Shown here: piece by piece, positions 63,548-64,000 of the stretch
How the letters are laid out: each line of letters starts with the position of its first letter
Numbering within the stretch: the stretch's first letter is position 1
DNA from: Photobacterium leiognathi
Lineage (GTDB): Bacteria; Pseudomonadota; Gammaproteobacteria; Enterobacterales; Vibrionaceae
NCBI RefSeq assembly: GCF_030685535.1
Contig: NZ_CP131599.1
Location: 682,001-746,000 of the forward strand
Length of the DNA: 64,000 bases
Direction: 5' to 3'
Made by a program: the position numbers and the translations under genes
The notes under the pieces: generated by a model
The model's input: the letters and a program-made list of their open reading frames with translations, nothing else
Databases searched by the model: none
Told to the model about the DNA's origin: nothing

Positions 63548-64000
63548 TGGAACTGTTAAGACATTGGGCACAATTAGGTGTTGATGCTAGCTGGTTGAGC
63601 GAAAGCTTCTCTTATGCGTTTATGGTCAATGCCATTGTAGCTGCATTGCTACTTGGGCCGCTACTTGGTGGCTTAGGGACATTAGTTATTGCAAAGCGTT
63701 TGGCGTTCTTTTCTGAAGCTGTTGGTCACGCTGCATTAACGGGTATTGCTTTAGGTGTGTTACTCGGCGAGCCGCCAGAGAATCCATTTATTGGTTTATT
63801 TAGCTTTTGTATGATCTTTGCATTGTTACTGCATTTTGTCCGTAACCGTACCAACGTACCGTACGATACCTTAGTTGGGGTGTTCCTAGCGCTAGCATTG
63901 GCTGTCGGTGCTGCCTTATTGATGTATGTAGCCCGTAAGATCAATATTCACATGTTAGAAAACGTGTTATTTGGCTCGATTTTAACGGTGACAGATTATG
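63547..64000 (+). CDS. Metal ABC transporter permease, truncated by window end
   Basis: The first 151 codons of an ABC-3 type permease (ZnuB/TroC-like): helices near 21-40 (SYAFMVNAIVAALLLGPLLG), 51-70 (FFSEAVGHAALTGIALGV), and 87-115. AEAVGHAAL-like wording FSEAVGHAALTGIALGVLLG is typical. It continues past the window edge. The ATG overlaps the ATPase stop codon. Metal is not predictable from this part. Confidence 0.9.
   Translation, partial: MELLRHWAQLGVDASWLSESFSYAFMVNAIVAALLLGPLLGGLGTLVIAKRLAFFSEAVGHAALTGIALGVLLGEPPENPFIGLFSFCMIFALLLHFVRNRTNVPYDTLVGVFLALALAVGAALLMYVARKINIHMLENVLFGSILTVTDY

Noticed and set aside
1..64000. CRISPR array, rRNA, tRNA or prophage
   Set aside because: No regularly spaced repeats, no rRNA or tRNA sequence and no phage structural genes were seen; the repeats present are dispersed palindromes and attC sites.

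Overview
The window looks like an accessory chromosome (chromosome II-like) of a marine gammaproteobacterium of the Vibrionaceae, most probably Photobacterium or a close Vibrio relative. The grounds are gene content and order: gcvP-gcvH divergent from an XRE-cupin regulator and gcvT, a TonB2-type energy system with a TtpC-like protein, an H-NOX/hybrid kinase pair, several short proteins typical of Vibrio (DUF2986, DUF3297, DUF3955, DUF1840), a Vibrio-type integron attC site, and AT-rich codon use. This is inferred from recognition of families, not from a database search. No rRNA, tRNA or CRISPR array was seen.

Layout. 0-5 kb: PpiB, a patatin-like lipase, a 267-bp element with inverted ends, an orphan DNA methyltransferase, a cold-shock/DUF1294 membrane protein, a lipoprotein and a GAF/HD-GYP protein. 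5.2-6.1 kb: no intact gene, but a decayed P-loop ATPase that resembles a transposition protein. 6-11.7 kb: glycine cleavage genes arranged around a divergent control region with a PurR-like box and two copies of a candidate operator. 11.7-20.7 kb: a new 54-aa ORF, a PepT-like peptidase, an XRE/2TM protein between two copies of a 77-bp repeat, a FUSC transporter, a BCCT transporter, a KTSC protein, a small ppGpp synthetase-like protein and a PACE efflux pump. 21-31.5 kb: housekeeping and hypothetical genes, including a rhomboid protease, an RhlE helicase, two nuclease-type enzymes and a stand-alone PBP2.

31.6-40.8 kb: an H-NOX nitric oxide sensor translationally coupled to a hybrid histidine kinase, an Ivy-type lysozyme inhibitor lipoprotein, a DmeF-like cation efflux pump with its MarR regulator and a convergent His-rich protein made of two near-identical 38-residue units, then a nitroreductase and a nucleoside hydrolase. 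40.9-46.6 kb is the most plastic part: a zinc-ribbon/HEPN-like protein, a relict integron segment with one clear and one partial attC site and two cassette-like ORFs (one with an OGFr-like domain), an in-frame chimera of an IS30 transposase N-terminus with a DUF218/YdcF C-terminus, and small proteins.

46.9-64 kb: a chemoreceptor, then an iron/metal acquisition region. A Fur-box-preceded TonB-dependent receptor is followed by a six-gene TonB2 operon (DUF3450, TtpC-like, ExbB, ExbD, TonB, TPR protein). After a terminator comes a set of periplasmic/membrane proteins (PepSY-type, DUF2271, a frameshifted DUF4198 gene, a small secreted protein, a DUF6162-like protein) leading into a metal ABC transporter (binding protein, ATPase, and a permease cut by the window end). 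The likely reading is outer-membrane import powered by TonB2 and inner-membrane import by the ABC transporter; the metal is not known.
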